In this document: positions 34,901-42,003 of the stretch, piece after piece
How the letters are laid out: every line of letters begins with the position of its first letter
How positions within the stretch are numbered: the stretch's first letter is position 1
DNA from: Trileptium ribeirensis
Taxonomy: Eukaryota > Nematoda > Enoplea > Enoplida > Thoracostomopsidae
Length of the DNA: 64,000 bases
Reading direction: 5' to 3'
Assembly: GCA_030248225.1 (NCBI GenBank)
Contig: JASANE010016281.1
Location: forward strand, 84,422-148,421
Made by a program: the position numbers and the translations under genes
Notes under the pieces: model-generated
Databases searched by the model: none
Seen by the model: the letters and a program-made list of their open reading frames with translations, nothing else
What the model was told of the DNA's origin: nothing

Positions 34901-35513
34901 GTTTCCGATCCTCGGTCATGAGTTGTTGCTCCAATGTGACAACTAGTTGGTCGTAATTTTGCTTTACGACTTCGCTAAGCCCGTTGTACACAAACCTAGC
35001 GTGTCCCGCCAAATGTACGCCCAACAAAAATGGTTTGTTGGCTTCGGGCCAGTTGTTTGCCAAAAACTTGATTTCGAATTCGTTTTGTCGCCAGCTCTGG
35101 AAGTCCTCAGTCTTGTCCCCATTAAACGGTGTAATTGGTATGTTAGGCCCACGATTATTCATCTTTCCGTGACCGGAGCCTGTGTGATTCGATGTTACTT
35201 GCGTAGCGTTATCTAACGCCTGATGCAATAGCTGTTCGTGCTTCACCAAGGTATCAGCCTGTTTTTCCAAATCGTTTTTCGTGGCATCCGCCAGGGTACT
35301 GAGCGAAATGTGGTTCCGATCTAGCGCTGATTGCACCGCTCGGCTTTGTTCCAAAATACTAGTCGACGATCTATGTGTGATGGAAGTATTATCGGACAAT
35401 ATTTTCTGATGGCTGAGTATCGCCTCACGGACAGTATCTAATTGCCCAGCTATTAGGTTTGCTGTATGCGTTGAGCGTACTGTTTTCTTCGCAGATTGTT
35501 TTAGTCTTCTCAC
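25998..35513 (-). CDS. Gag-SGNH-Env-Pol polyprotein of Ty3/gypsy-like retrovirus
   Basis: A single 3171-codon frame, with approximate residues as follows. Coiled-coil N-terminus (1-110); Gag capsid-like domain (125-300); zinc knuckles CQICFKSGHTALQC (375-388) and CEYHCRSGHRTEDC (about 402), the second with His replacing Cys; SGNH-hydrolase-like domain (790-1005). An envelope-like region has a hydrophobic anchor (1171-1190), a Cys- and N-glycosylation-rich ectodomain, a furin-like RRKR (about 1470) and a C-terminal membrane helix (1733-1754). The protease has DTGA (about 1868). Reverse transcriptase has YLDD (about 2308), RNase H has QTDASD (about 2450), and integrase has HHCC plus D-D-E (about 2757, 2818, 2857). 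The frame opens at a GTG right after a stop; the first ATG is near residue 117, so the Gag start is uncertain. Env between Gag and Pol in one frame is highly unusual. Expression by processing or splicing is inferred. Confidence 0.92.
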   Translation of the reverse strand: MRRLKQSAKKTVRSTHTANLIAGQLDTVREAILSHQKILSDNTSITHRSSTSILEQSRAVQSALDRNHISLSTLADATKNDLEKQADTLVKHEQLLHQALDNATQVTSNHTGSGHGKMNNRGPNIPITPFNGDKTEDFQSWRQNEFEIKFLANNWPEANKPFLLGVHLAGHARFVYNGLSEVVKQNYDQLVVTLEQQLMTEDRKRFLSDEYDIRTQRSGESVSRYAQSLTELAQSALSYMTVDAEKQTNLRNKFIAGLQPRIREEVKVMGPSSMAEAILAAERIETKLKAEKDTTASLSAVNQWSATDTASCLPLQSVHLLDRITQRLEKLETAPSACTATNTASSRENGASGGTYRDFGSTMYGRQNFNLSNRPICQICFKSGHTALQCRNQGSQRNGYCEYHCRSGHRTEDCRARRAAERSRPTGTQLRTGPSRQFRQRDAPVRGNANTVRTPFANALQHMKSPLAGAQSEAADGGAHNATNSDVAQPTFTSFLGTVTCNQVLPSWQLVNITATGDNGYQAANPSRSLGSSDVQQRPITKFPNIPKVSCIESQEATVVAKSLAAQITDAEPKTGGRYRNADTVNRSQQCYEPVRKNSNADNVGLCREDANAVHQLVANMDQCTAYDHAKRTLNSSNGVVRSAAIVDVVAFSAPGPRLAGTKKELLESRTQQPQHNVDSEKSFRSREHDRTSKDDRDKAVGVYTSNGEYMAKSAALASVTKSDNTDCCGPKRMVGPNVNCAGSDQGPPTWNGDRSQVGDGNNRRPFQNLNVGQMNQQGARPRVARRPILSNLTDWYLFIGDDQLQRMEHVPNTSIFWRPGLKLEQVDELLDEALEAIATDGIILTIVIHAGAYNLSADEIEEGQYEQRIISQISRGLRRTHAVLETLRIPIKRVYWSNVTRRNDVAPDQLRCFRHYLDFYVRQLRTPGVVHSVIENDNILQDEIQYVLTQPPYLTDLAMFRLGESFSFRVHGFATPQMAQHGRPEWGVAYTSANIGIMITRRFLFGAMRVNHEDLPEAEQHPPERISDRLLPAGVIPRLRLLEALRIEREESLDAEEEEERARNVSCEVQKCSQQSILGAVQNHTEPPTSPTMLRRLRRKLFDLMVTKVRSGEIDRPRPTRIRKCASSPNFDSKNHEERSNGESLHQQRTATKQPRSMGDVETVRRANRTSFQVLLIIAIVTGLVAAIAGNATSTNPLICQRHTDRQIWRLADPRPCGPIARQRAESPVDAVIQLYRKNVIQYVSQAWLCSKATVQVETFTYFFNDENLKKTARKDESVSKGECRRMKEFKECSAGVLKQHGTMWMTDNKLDWSYPGGGIHCCRWNKFEATNCILTTANVYKRHGETVMESTAGDVKHCSYVGGSCAISNGRFLIWEPNLVEQCEYLAWRTMSGALRGTQWVSADGTLALTFGSEETVQSCNGTQLHMSNQGIPFRIVSKDHKSTKFGAHVLVKHLASQHKASRSGQPKLRRKRDNSDVGIVTSELLASSLQALEIHTTRSISFAFDHAMASTCNLMQHMGRMVKVFVAANPTLAMRAWLKHSNLVASAAGDFVEIWPCIELENGHFSFVPMNGSCTKGVPLIYRIANSTRQGYMDAETNIITQYSHDIDCQLTEEVPITLRNGTYSYSRTGSIRVINDYRTLPNYASWALPNTTLLPDIIFQPVVMYHVAELRTHVTLNDIFHVYNQQQQILSALGVDSEDRSVEQTATKAASRIVRAGLFSFLFGIDLDLRQLWIFCCCAFVTLNVLWKILRRWIRQTFTRLASNQLRMPLKFARIGRRPTAATMAQMESVSLPVAEENATVETVTVFQTSLPERNAETESSATDSQPTTNQRFQPYNLNSAFVTDGNAGTAKITVNGIQMDALIDTGAQISIISAAATQRIPQWTACTKISSGSVRSASGHMMPISRILNAVVELANSKFEGPLAISPTLPYDVIIGRDFLKQLGQFQLDYRNGILTFNDQVVQLGDSAIADADSPMYVTLIDTIKLPPKTEALVWAKSGRIDSRPRLLEPHPAAMERHHIVGAPTVCKAMGDGCVPIRLLNPTDAPAVLHSGVRIATDIQLSQSQLNDVDLQVCASDAIVNSVQGTSSLDNDNKSKMLEDLDLTECALLGSDRNRLLLLLQEYSDLFASGDDNLGSAKGVQHVIDTGTAAPIRQKPYRTAFSLREVVTRKVKEMLNNGIIEPSTSEWASPIVLVKKKDGTWRFCVDYRKLNAVTRRDSYPMKRIDDVMCSLNKAKLFCTLDMKSGYHQIQMDTSSKHKTAFITYDGLYQFRKLPFGLSNAPATFQRLMENVLAGLDWKICLVYLDDILVIGSTPDELLQRLKMVFDRLRLADLKLTMKKCQFGRSSVPYLGHVLSSDGFFPECEKVRKIIDWPIPSSAKEVQSFMGLASYYRQFVWCFAKIAAPLHALYKKNTKFMWSDDCQRAFDELKSRLSSKPILAFPDFSKPFIVQTDASDKAIGAVLSQTDDNGKDHPISYASRTLTKAERQYPVVERETLAVVWAIRHFRPYLYGRGFSVVTDHQPLKWLLTARDPHGRLCRWSLLLQEYDITIVHKPGKENSNADALSRRRENVPTLQNCDLGESLTSCQTCTDMLKASVNEEITVAPVANIDVTTDSIEDGTNSWHEAQTNDDFARVIISRLESTDETANDDWSLVQGMLYHKSNVRGQMQCYVPKTLREQVLIACHDHLLGGHLGIRKTFKKVSDRFYWPTVYSDVKRWCASCAACATRKNPTKYTIPPLQPIPVVAPWYQIACDIVGPLPLTKSKNKYVVVFMDYFTKWVECVAVADMKSTTIAKIFVEQIVCRFGVPARFLTDRGPNLISETMMEVCRLLGIKKLNTAAYHPACDGMVERFNRTMEAMISLYVNTNQDNWDEILPYACFAYRSSVHETTKETPFFLNFGRDPMLPIDLMTRANHGEESDTEDFVFSLCNRFHEAWELASTCVQKAQDKQKFYHDRKARNLPFVEGDKVYLHVPTVRGKSKKLARHWRGPYRVTELTADGTGAVVEPVFKSIRNTPKRVNVRRLKQAPIDTPILAPTKHEQSLIESDDELDELAEQSGQTAVKYHGPVDPTKEYTEIPNTDRSCSNSISVRRGKSSQCMSKETHVTGIAKLAVSRLRSDSKFSLNEDQDDGRIMVNGKTQHSNVCTRKRRLVSVPARRYNLRSYQK

Positions 35514-36770
35514 TTATCGCACACACACCAACGCGCCTATTAAACGTGTTCTCAGCTGCTCTGTCCCCCTCCCGTCCGGCCCCTCTCTCTCTTTAATTAA
35601 AAGCTCGCGGCCCCCTCCCTGTTAGCGCGCCGCGAGGGAGATCCAATAATTACTGCCCGCCCCCCCCCCCCCTACATTTTATTTTTCAGCCCCATCATCC
35701 CCCTTAAGCCCTACGCTCAACTCATTCGCCGTACGCGCCAACTGTGCAACTCTTCCGCTTATTCCTCCAATTTTTTCCCCCTTATACGCCAGCATGCCAC
35801 CAATCCCCCCCTTCCCACCACTTCTAACTTTTGGTTTTCTTTTTCTTACTTACCTTCCTCCCTCCTTCTATCCTTTTTTGCTTGGTTGTATCGCTCCCTC
35901 CCACCATTTATTCCATATACCATACACTACCCCTCTCCCCCTCTAATACTTATAACCTCTCCCCTCGCCTACTCATCAATTCCATCAACCCCCTACACAA
36001 CAATAAAAAAATAAAAATCTCTTATCATAGTCTATAATAATAAAAAATAAAAATACAACAAAAATATTCACCACAATTACATTTCATTACCACCAGCAAC
36101 AACTATCCAAAATCCCATAAAACACACAAAATATATAAAAAAAATATCAAAATTTCATCTACTTTACATAATATACACACAATCATTATATATTCACACA
36201 ACTCACAAATCACACAATATATATAATACAAAAAATAACCTTTATTATAAAAACAACCAGCTATAAAGAACTTCTTCCCGCCAAGAAACAAAAAATTAAT
36301 TAAATATATATAAAAAAAAATCAATTTAAATATCAAATCTTATCAAAATAAATTATAAATTTCTTAAAAATTACTTGATGACTCAGAAAAAACTAAACCA
36401 TTCAGCTAAAAAAAAAAAAACAAATCATTATTTTATAATATACACAAAATTTATATAAAAAATATACAAAATATATACATATATATATAAAAATATATAT
36501 ATTTTGAATTAAAAATTATATAAAAAATAGAAGTCACAATATTTTATCCAATAAAATCATATCAAGGTGCTTCTCTTTTTTAAAAAATTTTTGAATATTT
36601 TTTATTTATTATTTTAAATTTAAAAATTCTACTAACAAATATATATTCCTACAAAATCAAAAATTTATAAAAAAAAAAAATACAAAAAAAAAAATAATAA
36701 AACAAACTAAACTAAAACTACTATCGAAATCTCAACTATTTATATCTATCTGTAATCAATCACAAAAAAT
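35514..36770. other. Compositionally aberrant G-depleted stretch at retroelement/Polinton junction
   Basis: The first 140 bases are the presumed retroelement leader. From the C-run at about 35,660 the + strand becomes pyrimidine/C-rich and then A/T/C only. In 36,001-36,480 I count about 10 G. No gene is supported. The missing 5' LTR and the missing rest of the interrupted Polinton ORF would be expected here. The stretch may be low-quality consensus, a collapsed junction or real low-complexity DNA. Confidence 0.6.
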
Positions 36771-37740
36771 TACATAGCTAATAATTTTTACATTATAATA
36801 GAATAACTTTTTAAATAACTGTCATAAAGTAACAAAAATTTATACTTATAGGTGTTTTTAATATTCTGATTTCATTTCTACTATTTAAATAAAGCTAAGT
36901 TACATAGCTAATAGTTTATAGACTATTTGTTAATAACATGATAAGTATTAGTAGTAAAGTTATCAAAATTGGTAACTATAGGTATTCCACTATGAGGAAT
37001 TTTATTATTTTATTAAAATTTGCATAAATTACATAGCTAATAGTTTACGGGTTATGTATTAATAACTTTATAACTATTAATAGTAAAGTTACCAAAATTG
37101 GTAACTATAGGCTTTCGACTATGAGGAATTTAATTATTTTATTAAAATTTGCATAAATTACATAGCTAATAGTTTACGGGTTATGTATTAATAACTTTAT
37201 AACTATTAATAGTAAAGTTACCAAAATTGGTAACTATAGGCTTTCGACTATGAGGAATTTAATTATTTTGTTAAAATTTGTGTAAATTACATAGCTAATA
37301 ATTTATGCGTTATTCCTTAATAACTTTATAACTATTAATAGTAAAGTTATGAAAATTGGTATTTATATGTTATCGACTATGGGGAATTTAATTATGTTAT
37401 TAAAATTTACATAAAGTACATAGCTAATAGCTTATGGGTTATTCGTTAATAGCTTTATAACTATTAGTAGTAAAGTTACTAAAGTTGGTAACTATATGTT
37501 ATCAACTATGGGGAATTTATTTATTTTAATAAAATTTGCATAGATTACATAGCTAATAATTTATGAGCTTTTTGGTTAATAACTTTATAACTATTAGTAG
37601 TAAATTTGTGAAAATTCATAATAATAGGTTTTCAGCTACGTTGAATCTAATTATGGTTACATAGCTAATAATTTATAATAACTTCATGACTATTAGTTGT
37701 AAATTCATAAATATAGGACGCTGAATCTCATACGCTTATA
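36771..37740. repeat. 129-bp tandem array upstream of Polinton DNA polymerase
   Basis: TACATAGCTAATA(G/A) recurs at about 36,771, 36,901, 37,031, 37,160, 37,289, 37,418, 37,547 and 37,659, giving about seven 129-bp units and a shorter last one. Units 37,031 and 37,160 are almost identical; the outer ones are more diverged. Each good unit holds a palindrome, GTTACC-AAAATT-GGTAAC, and the words ATAACTTTATAACTATTA. The array ends about 10-85 bp before the polymerase start, so it may serve as a promoter, origin or enhancer array. Confidence 0.85.
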
Positions 37741-37750
37741 GCTAATAAAT

Positions 37751-40700
37751 ATGAGTAGCAAATTTGGTTTTATAATTGTGGTATGCATCCTTTTTAAGAC
37801 TTTATTTCAGAAGTTCTTAAAAGCAATGGCACTTACTTGTAATAAGTGTAATAAAAGCTTTACTAGACGCGATCATCTAAAGCGTCATATTAACACTGTT
37901 CATGGTATGCAACTTAATTGGTGCGAATATTGCGGCAAAATATTTTCGCGTCAGGACGCTCTTACACGACACCAGAAAAAATATTGTCAACCACAAATTC
38001 CGACCGCTATGGAATCGACCAACGACCAAACGGTGGAGCAATCGATGCTCGACGCTGGTCGCCAATCATCAATGCTCGACGCTGTGCAACCATCGACGTC
38101 GAGTGATGTTGCTCACCGAGAGCAACCGTGCGATCCGACGCATCAAGCAACGATGTATGCTGTTGTTCACCAACCAACGACGTCGACCGTCGAACAAATG
38201 ATGGATCACCCAACATCTGACGCCGCTCACCAACAAACTGATCACGACCACCTAGATCAGTTGCATGGGATGGCGCAAGAGATCGTTGATCAGTCTATTA
38301 TCGAGCAATCCGATTCGATGACGCTACGACAATGGATCAAGGCGTTGAAAGGGTATCTGCTCAGTTACTATCTGATGCCCAAACATCACATCAACGATCT
38401 TTCCGTCTTCCTGGCGCAATCGCGTCAGATGTTGGAGCGGTTGATCGAAGTTCAGCTCAAACGTGGAATCAAGCTGTGGATCTCCGTCAAATGTGTGCTA
38501 CGCAAACTGGACGGCACACAAATGACGGCACACTTCAACACAAAATCCCGCGCAATCCTACGTGGGAACAACATCGACGTCGAGCTCAGCAGCTTCTTCA
38601 ACGAGCTGACAAAGAAGCTAGACGATTTTCAACGGTTAGGATCCGGATGGGTCCTACAAGACGTCCAACATGCTGATGTACACATCAGCAAATATCGACC
38701 ACTGCGTGCATCCTCCTATGTCGAGCTACCAACATCGATCCGCAACAAACATGCGGTGCTCAACATTCAAAACAATGACAATAAATGCTTTTTATGGTCG
38801 GTATTGGCGGCGCTGCACCCTCTCAGTTATAATCAACACGCTGAGAGGGTATCAAACTATGAACAATATATTAATGAACTAAATATGAACGGTATTCAGT
38901 ACCCCGTTAAACTTAAAGATATTCCACGATTCGAACGACAAAACAATATTACTATTAATGTATACGGACTGGAAGATGGTGTTATTTACCCATTGTATAT
39001 ATCTAAATCCCTACATCTACAATACATCCATCTTCTGCTGTATAAAGAACACTACTGTCTAGTTCGCAATTTGGATTCGTTGCTGAATCGTCAACGGCGA
39101 AAAACTAACAAACTATTCTTTTGTGATAAATGTCTCGTTCCATGCTACAGTGCAGCTAAACGTGATGAACATTTGCAACGTTGTCGACACGATCAACCCT
39201 CCAGAATTCAAACGTCACTTCCAAACTCCACACTTCAATTCGCAAACATTCAACGAATGCAGCGATCCCCTTACGTTATATATGCTGATTTCGAGTGTAT
39301 ACTCGAAAAGGTTCCAACATGTGAACCGTCAACATCCACCTCATATACAAATCCCTATCAACGTCACACCCCATGCGGTTATGGACTTTTGGATTGTTTT
39401 GGATGTTGCAACGATAAAGTCCAAATTGGTGAACCTCGTATATATCGAGGAGACAATACCGTCAAACACTTCCTTAATAATGTAATAGAACTATCTGAAC
39501 AGTATCAAAAGGTACCTCATAAACCCTTAAGCTTGTCCGATAGTGAACAGGTTGAATTTAACGCTGCAACGCAATGTTATTTGTGTAATACCCCCATGGA
39601 TTCTGACGATAAAGCGCGTGATCACTGTCACCTCTGCGGTCGATACAGAGGTGCAGCTCACTTAAAATGTAACATTGGTTATAGACTTAATCGTGATGTA
39701 ACTGTGTTATTTCACAATTTACGCAGATACGATGGACATCTCATAATGCAAGAACTTGGTGCTATATGTAAGCAAAAGGGACTGGAGATTGAATGTATCG
39801 CGAAAGGCATGGAGGACTATATGACGTTCTCCATCAAACGGAAATCAAAGAAGACGAGCGATGGTGGTGGTAGCAATCCATTCATAATGGATGAAGTGGA
39901 TGTTGACGATGATGACGATGACGAATGCTGGGATGAGAATGTAGACGGCGTCGACTTCATATTAGGCAACGATGATGTCGCTGAAGACGAAGTTGGATGG
40001 AAAATCCGTTTTATCGATACCATCCAATTTCTCCCATCATCTCTTCAAACGTTGGTCGACAATTTAAAAAAGACTGGTGTCGATCAATTTCAAGCGATGA
40101 AGCGTGTTTTCGGAGATAAACTGGATTTAATGCTGCGTAAGGGTATATACCCCTATGAATATATGGATTGTGTCGATCGATTTGCAGAAACAGCATTACC
40201 TCATCAACGAGACTTTTATTCTAGTCTCACCGAAAGTGGTATCAGCGACGAAGATTACCAACAGGCTCAAGCTGTTTGGCGGGAGATGAATGTTCAAACC
40301 CTTGGTCAATACCACGACCTATACCTCAAAACCGACGTCCTATTACTTCGTGACATCTTTGAAAACTTTCGATTGTTTTGTCTAGACAAATTCCGTCTAG
40401 ACCCCGCTCACTACATCACACTGCCCAGCTTCGCATGGGACGCTTGTCTTATGAAGACAGGCGTCAAGCTGGAACTCATCTCCGATCCGGATATGTACGC
40501 ATTCTTCGAAGATGGAATCCGAGGCGGCGTCTCAGTAATCTCCCACCGATATGCAAAAGCGAACAATCCATACGTTGACGGTTACAACGCTGCAGAACTC
40601 ATCAACTACATAATGTATCTCGACGCAAATAATTTATACGGCTGGTCGATGGTTCAAAAACTCCCCTACAATAATTTCAAGTGGCTTTCCCAAACCCAAA

Positions 40701-41962
40701 TCGGTTTAATCGATTGGTACTCAGTGAACGCAAACGGAGATACTGGATATATCCTGGAAGTGGACTTAAATTATCCATATCATCTCCACAACCTACACAA
40801 TGACTACCCACTAGCTCCAGAACGTTTAAAGATTTCCGATTCAATGTTGTCTCCATATTGCAGTGCAATCAAACAAGATCGTTCTCCACCAGTTGAGAAA
40901 TTGGTTCCCAACTTAAACGATAAATATCATTATAAAGTCCACATCCGCAACCTTCAACAATACCTTGCACTTGGTTTGGAACTTACAAAAGTGCATCGAG
41001 TCATCTCCTTCCAACAGTCTGAATGGATGGAACCTTATATCTCCTTTAATACTGAAATGCGAAAGAACGCAAACAGCGACTTTGAGAAAGACTTGTATAA
41101 GCTTCTCAACAACGCTGTGTTCGGCAAAACTATGGAGAACGTACGAGCTTATGTTGACATTAAACTTATAACCAACGAACGGAAATTTGAAAAGTTGGTT
41201 GCGAATCCTCGTTACTCCATGTCCTCAATATTCAACGAAGACCTTGTTGCGGTTAAAATGCATCGCAAAACTGTCAAACTGTGTAAACCCATTTATGTTG
41301 GGTTTACAGTTTTGGAACTGTCGAAATCTCTCATGTACAATTTCCATTATAATTATATGAAACCAATGTATGATGATAAATGCAAACTACTCTTTACAGA
41401 CACTGACTCTTTGTGTTATTCTGTGGAAACCAAAGACATTTATGAAGATATGCGTGACAATATCGGCTTCTTCGATACCAGCGATTACCCCACAGATCAC
41501 CCCCTCTTCTCAACGGCGAATAAGAAAATATTGGGTAAAATGAAAGACGAAACGGCGGGAATACCAATAGAGGAATTTGTAGGACTACGATCAAAAATGT
41601 ATAGTATAAAATGTGGTGGTGTAGAAAAGAAACGGGCAAAGGGTGTTAAAAAGACAGTTGTAAAGAACCAAATGCGGCATCAGGACTATTATAACATTCT
41701 ATTTAGCGGTAGTAATATGAAGCATAAAATGAATATGATTCACAGTGATAAACATGTATTGAATACAGTGACACTCAATAAGACGAGCTTGTCTGCATAT
41801 GATGATAAACGGTATATATTGCACGATGGAATAAGTTCTTATGCTTATGGACATTGCAAAACGTATAATGTTAGCGATGAAGACTTTATTGAATTGTTAC
41901 AGGAATTGTCTAATAGTAATGATGATGATGATTTGCTTATGAATATTGATATTGATGTTTAA
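37751..41962 (+). CDS. Protein-primed DNA polymerase B with zinc fingers and Cys-protease-like domain
   Basis: The frame is 1403 codons; the real start may be Met26 (37,826), just before the first zinc finger and after a TTCTTAAAAG motif. Domains: two C2H2 fingers (CNKCNKSF..., CEYCGKIF...; about 29-78). A cysteine-protease-like region has NDNKCFLW (Cys about 346) and EHYCL (His about 434), then a CxxC zinc site. An RDHCHLCGRYRGAAHLKCN zinc motif is near 620. Exonuclease motifs are YADFECIL (about 511), HNLRRYDGH (about 656) and YHDLYLKTDVLLL (about 853). Polymerase motifs are A LDANNLYG (about 958), B LNNAVFGKT (about 1119) and C FTDTDSL (about 1215). This is the replicative polymerase of Polintons, which primes on a terminal protein. 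It looks catalytically intact. Confidence 0.95.
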   Translation: MSSKFGFIIVVCILFKTLFQKFLKAMALTCNKCNKSFTRRDHLKRHINTVHGMQLNWCEYCGKIFSRQDALTRHQKKYCQPQIPTAMESTNDQTVEQSMLDAGRQSSMLDAVQPSTSSDVAHREQPCDPTHQATMYAVVHQPTTSTVEQMMDHPTSDAAHQQTDHDHLDQLHGMAQEIVDQSIIEQSDSMTLRQWIKALKGYLLSYYLMPKHHINDLSVFLAQSRQMLERLIEVQLKRGIKLWISVKCVLRKLDGTQMTAHFNTKSRAILRGNNIDVELSSFFNELTKKLDDFQRLGSGWVLQDVQHADVHISKYRPLRASSYVELPTSIRNKHAVLNIQNNDNKCFLWSVLAALHPLSYNQHAERVSNYEQYINELNMNGIQYPVKLKDIPRFERQNNITINVYGLEDGVIYPLYISKSLHLQYIHLLLYKEHYCLVRNLDSLLNRQRRKTNKLFFCDKCLVPCYSAAKRDEHLQRCRHDQPSRIQTSLPNSTLQFANIQRMQRSPYVIYADFECILEKVPTCEPSTSTSYTNPYQRHTPCGYGLLDCFGCCNDKVQIGEPRIYRGDNTVKHFLNNVIELSEQYQKVPHKPLSLSDSEQVEFNAATQCYLCNTPMDSDDKARDHCHLCGRYRGAAHLKCNIGYRLNRDVTVLFHNLRRYDGHLIMQELGAICKQKGLEIECIAKGMEDYMTFSIKRKSKKTSDGGGSNPFIMDEVDVDDDDDDECWDENVDGVDFILGNDDVAEDEVGWKIRFIDTIQFLPSSLQTLVDNLKKTGVDQFQAMKRVFGDKLDLMLRKGIYPYEYMDCVDRFAETALPHQRDFYSSLTESGISDEDYQQAQAVWREMNVQTLGQYHDLYLKTDVLLLRDIFENFRLFCLDKFRLDPAHYITLPSFAWDACLMKTGVKLELISDPDMYAFFEDGIRGGVSVISHRYAKANNPYVDGYNAAELINYIMYLDANNLYGWSMVQKLPYNNFKWLSQTQIGLIDWYSVNANGDTGYILEVDLNYPYHLHNLHNDYPLAPERLKISDSMLSPYCSAIKQDRSPPVEKLVPNLNDKYHYKVHIRNLQQYLALGLELTKVHRVISFQQSEWMEPYISFNTEMRKNANSDFEKDLYKLLNNAVFGKTMENVRAYVDIKLITNERKFEKLVANPRYSMSSIFNEDLVAVKMHRKTVKLCKPIYVGFTVLELSKSLMYNFHYNYMKPMYDDKCKLLFTDTDSLCYSVETKDIYEDMRDNIGFFDTSDYPTDHPLFSTANKKILGKMKDETAGIPIEEFVGLRSKMYSIKCGGVEKKRAKGVKKTVVKNQMRHQDYYNILFSGSNMKHKMNMIHSDKHVLNTVTLNKTSLSAYDDKRYILHDGISSYAYGHCKTYNVSDEDFIELLQELSNSNDDDDLLMNIDIDV
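37814..37823 (+). promoter_or_regulatory. TTCTTAAAAG motif before polymerase Met26
   Basis: This copy lies 12 bases upstream of the ATG at 37,826. An inverted copy (TCCTTTTTAAGAC) is at 37,788-37,800. The spacing is shorter than for the other genes, so the relation to transcription start is unclear here. Confidence 0.45.
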
Positions 41963-41966
41963 TAAA

Positions 41967-41977
41967 GTCTTAAAAAC
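41967..41977 (+). promoter_or_regulatory. GTCTTAAAAAC motif before integrase gene
   Basis: A copy of the element's recurring motif, 37 bases upstream of the integrase ATG and immediately after the polymerase stop. Confidence 0.55.
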
Positions 41978-42003
41978 AAATGTGGTTAGTGATAAGGTGA
42001 AGA

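Larger units (their letters stand above)
22067..35660 (-). mobile_element. Ty3/gypsy-like endogenous retrovirus nested in the Polinton
   Basis: On the minus strand the element has a Gag-to-integrase polyprotein, two accessory ORFs, a polypurine tract and one LTR. Pol order protease-RT-RNase H-integrase places it in Ty3/gypsy (Metaviridae). An envelope-like region lies inside the main ORF, between Gag and Pol. The right boundary is set only approximately, at a C-run (about 35,660), because no 5' LTR was found. The long uninterrupted ORF suggests that it is young. Confidence 0.85.

Noticed and set aside
35540..35650. Primer-binding site for the retroelement
   Set aside because: TGG-starting candidates exist on the minus strand (for example TGGATCTCCC), but without a 5' LTR boundary none can be supported.
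36103..36336. Minus-strand 77-codon ORF in the G-depleted tract
   Set aside because: Its Ile/Phe/Tyr-rich product is explained by base composition alone.
37877..38251. Overlapping minus-strand ORFs at the polymerase N-terminus
   Set aside because: Shadows of the zinc-finger and linker coding sequence.
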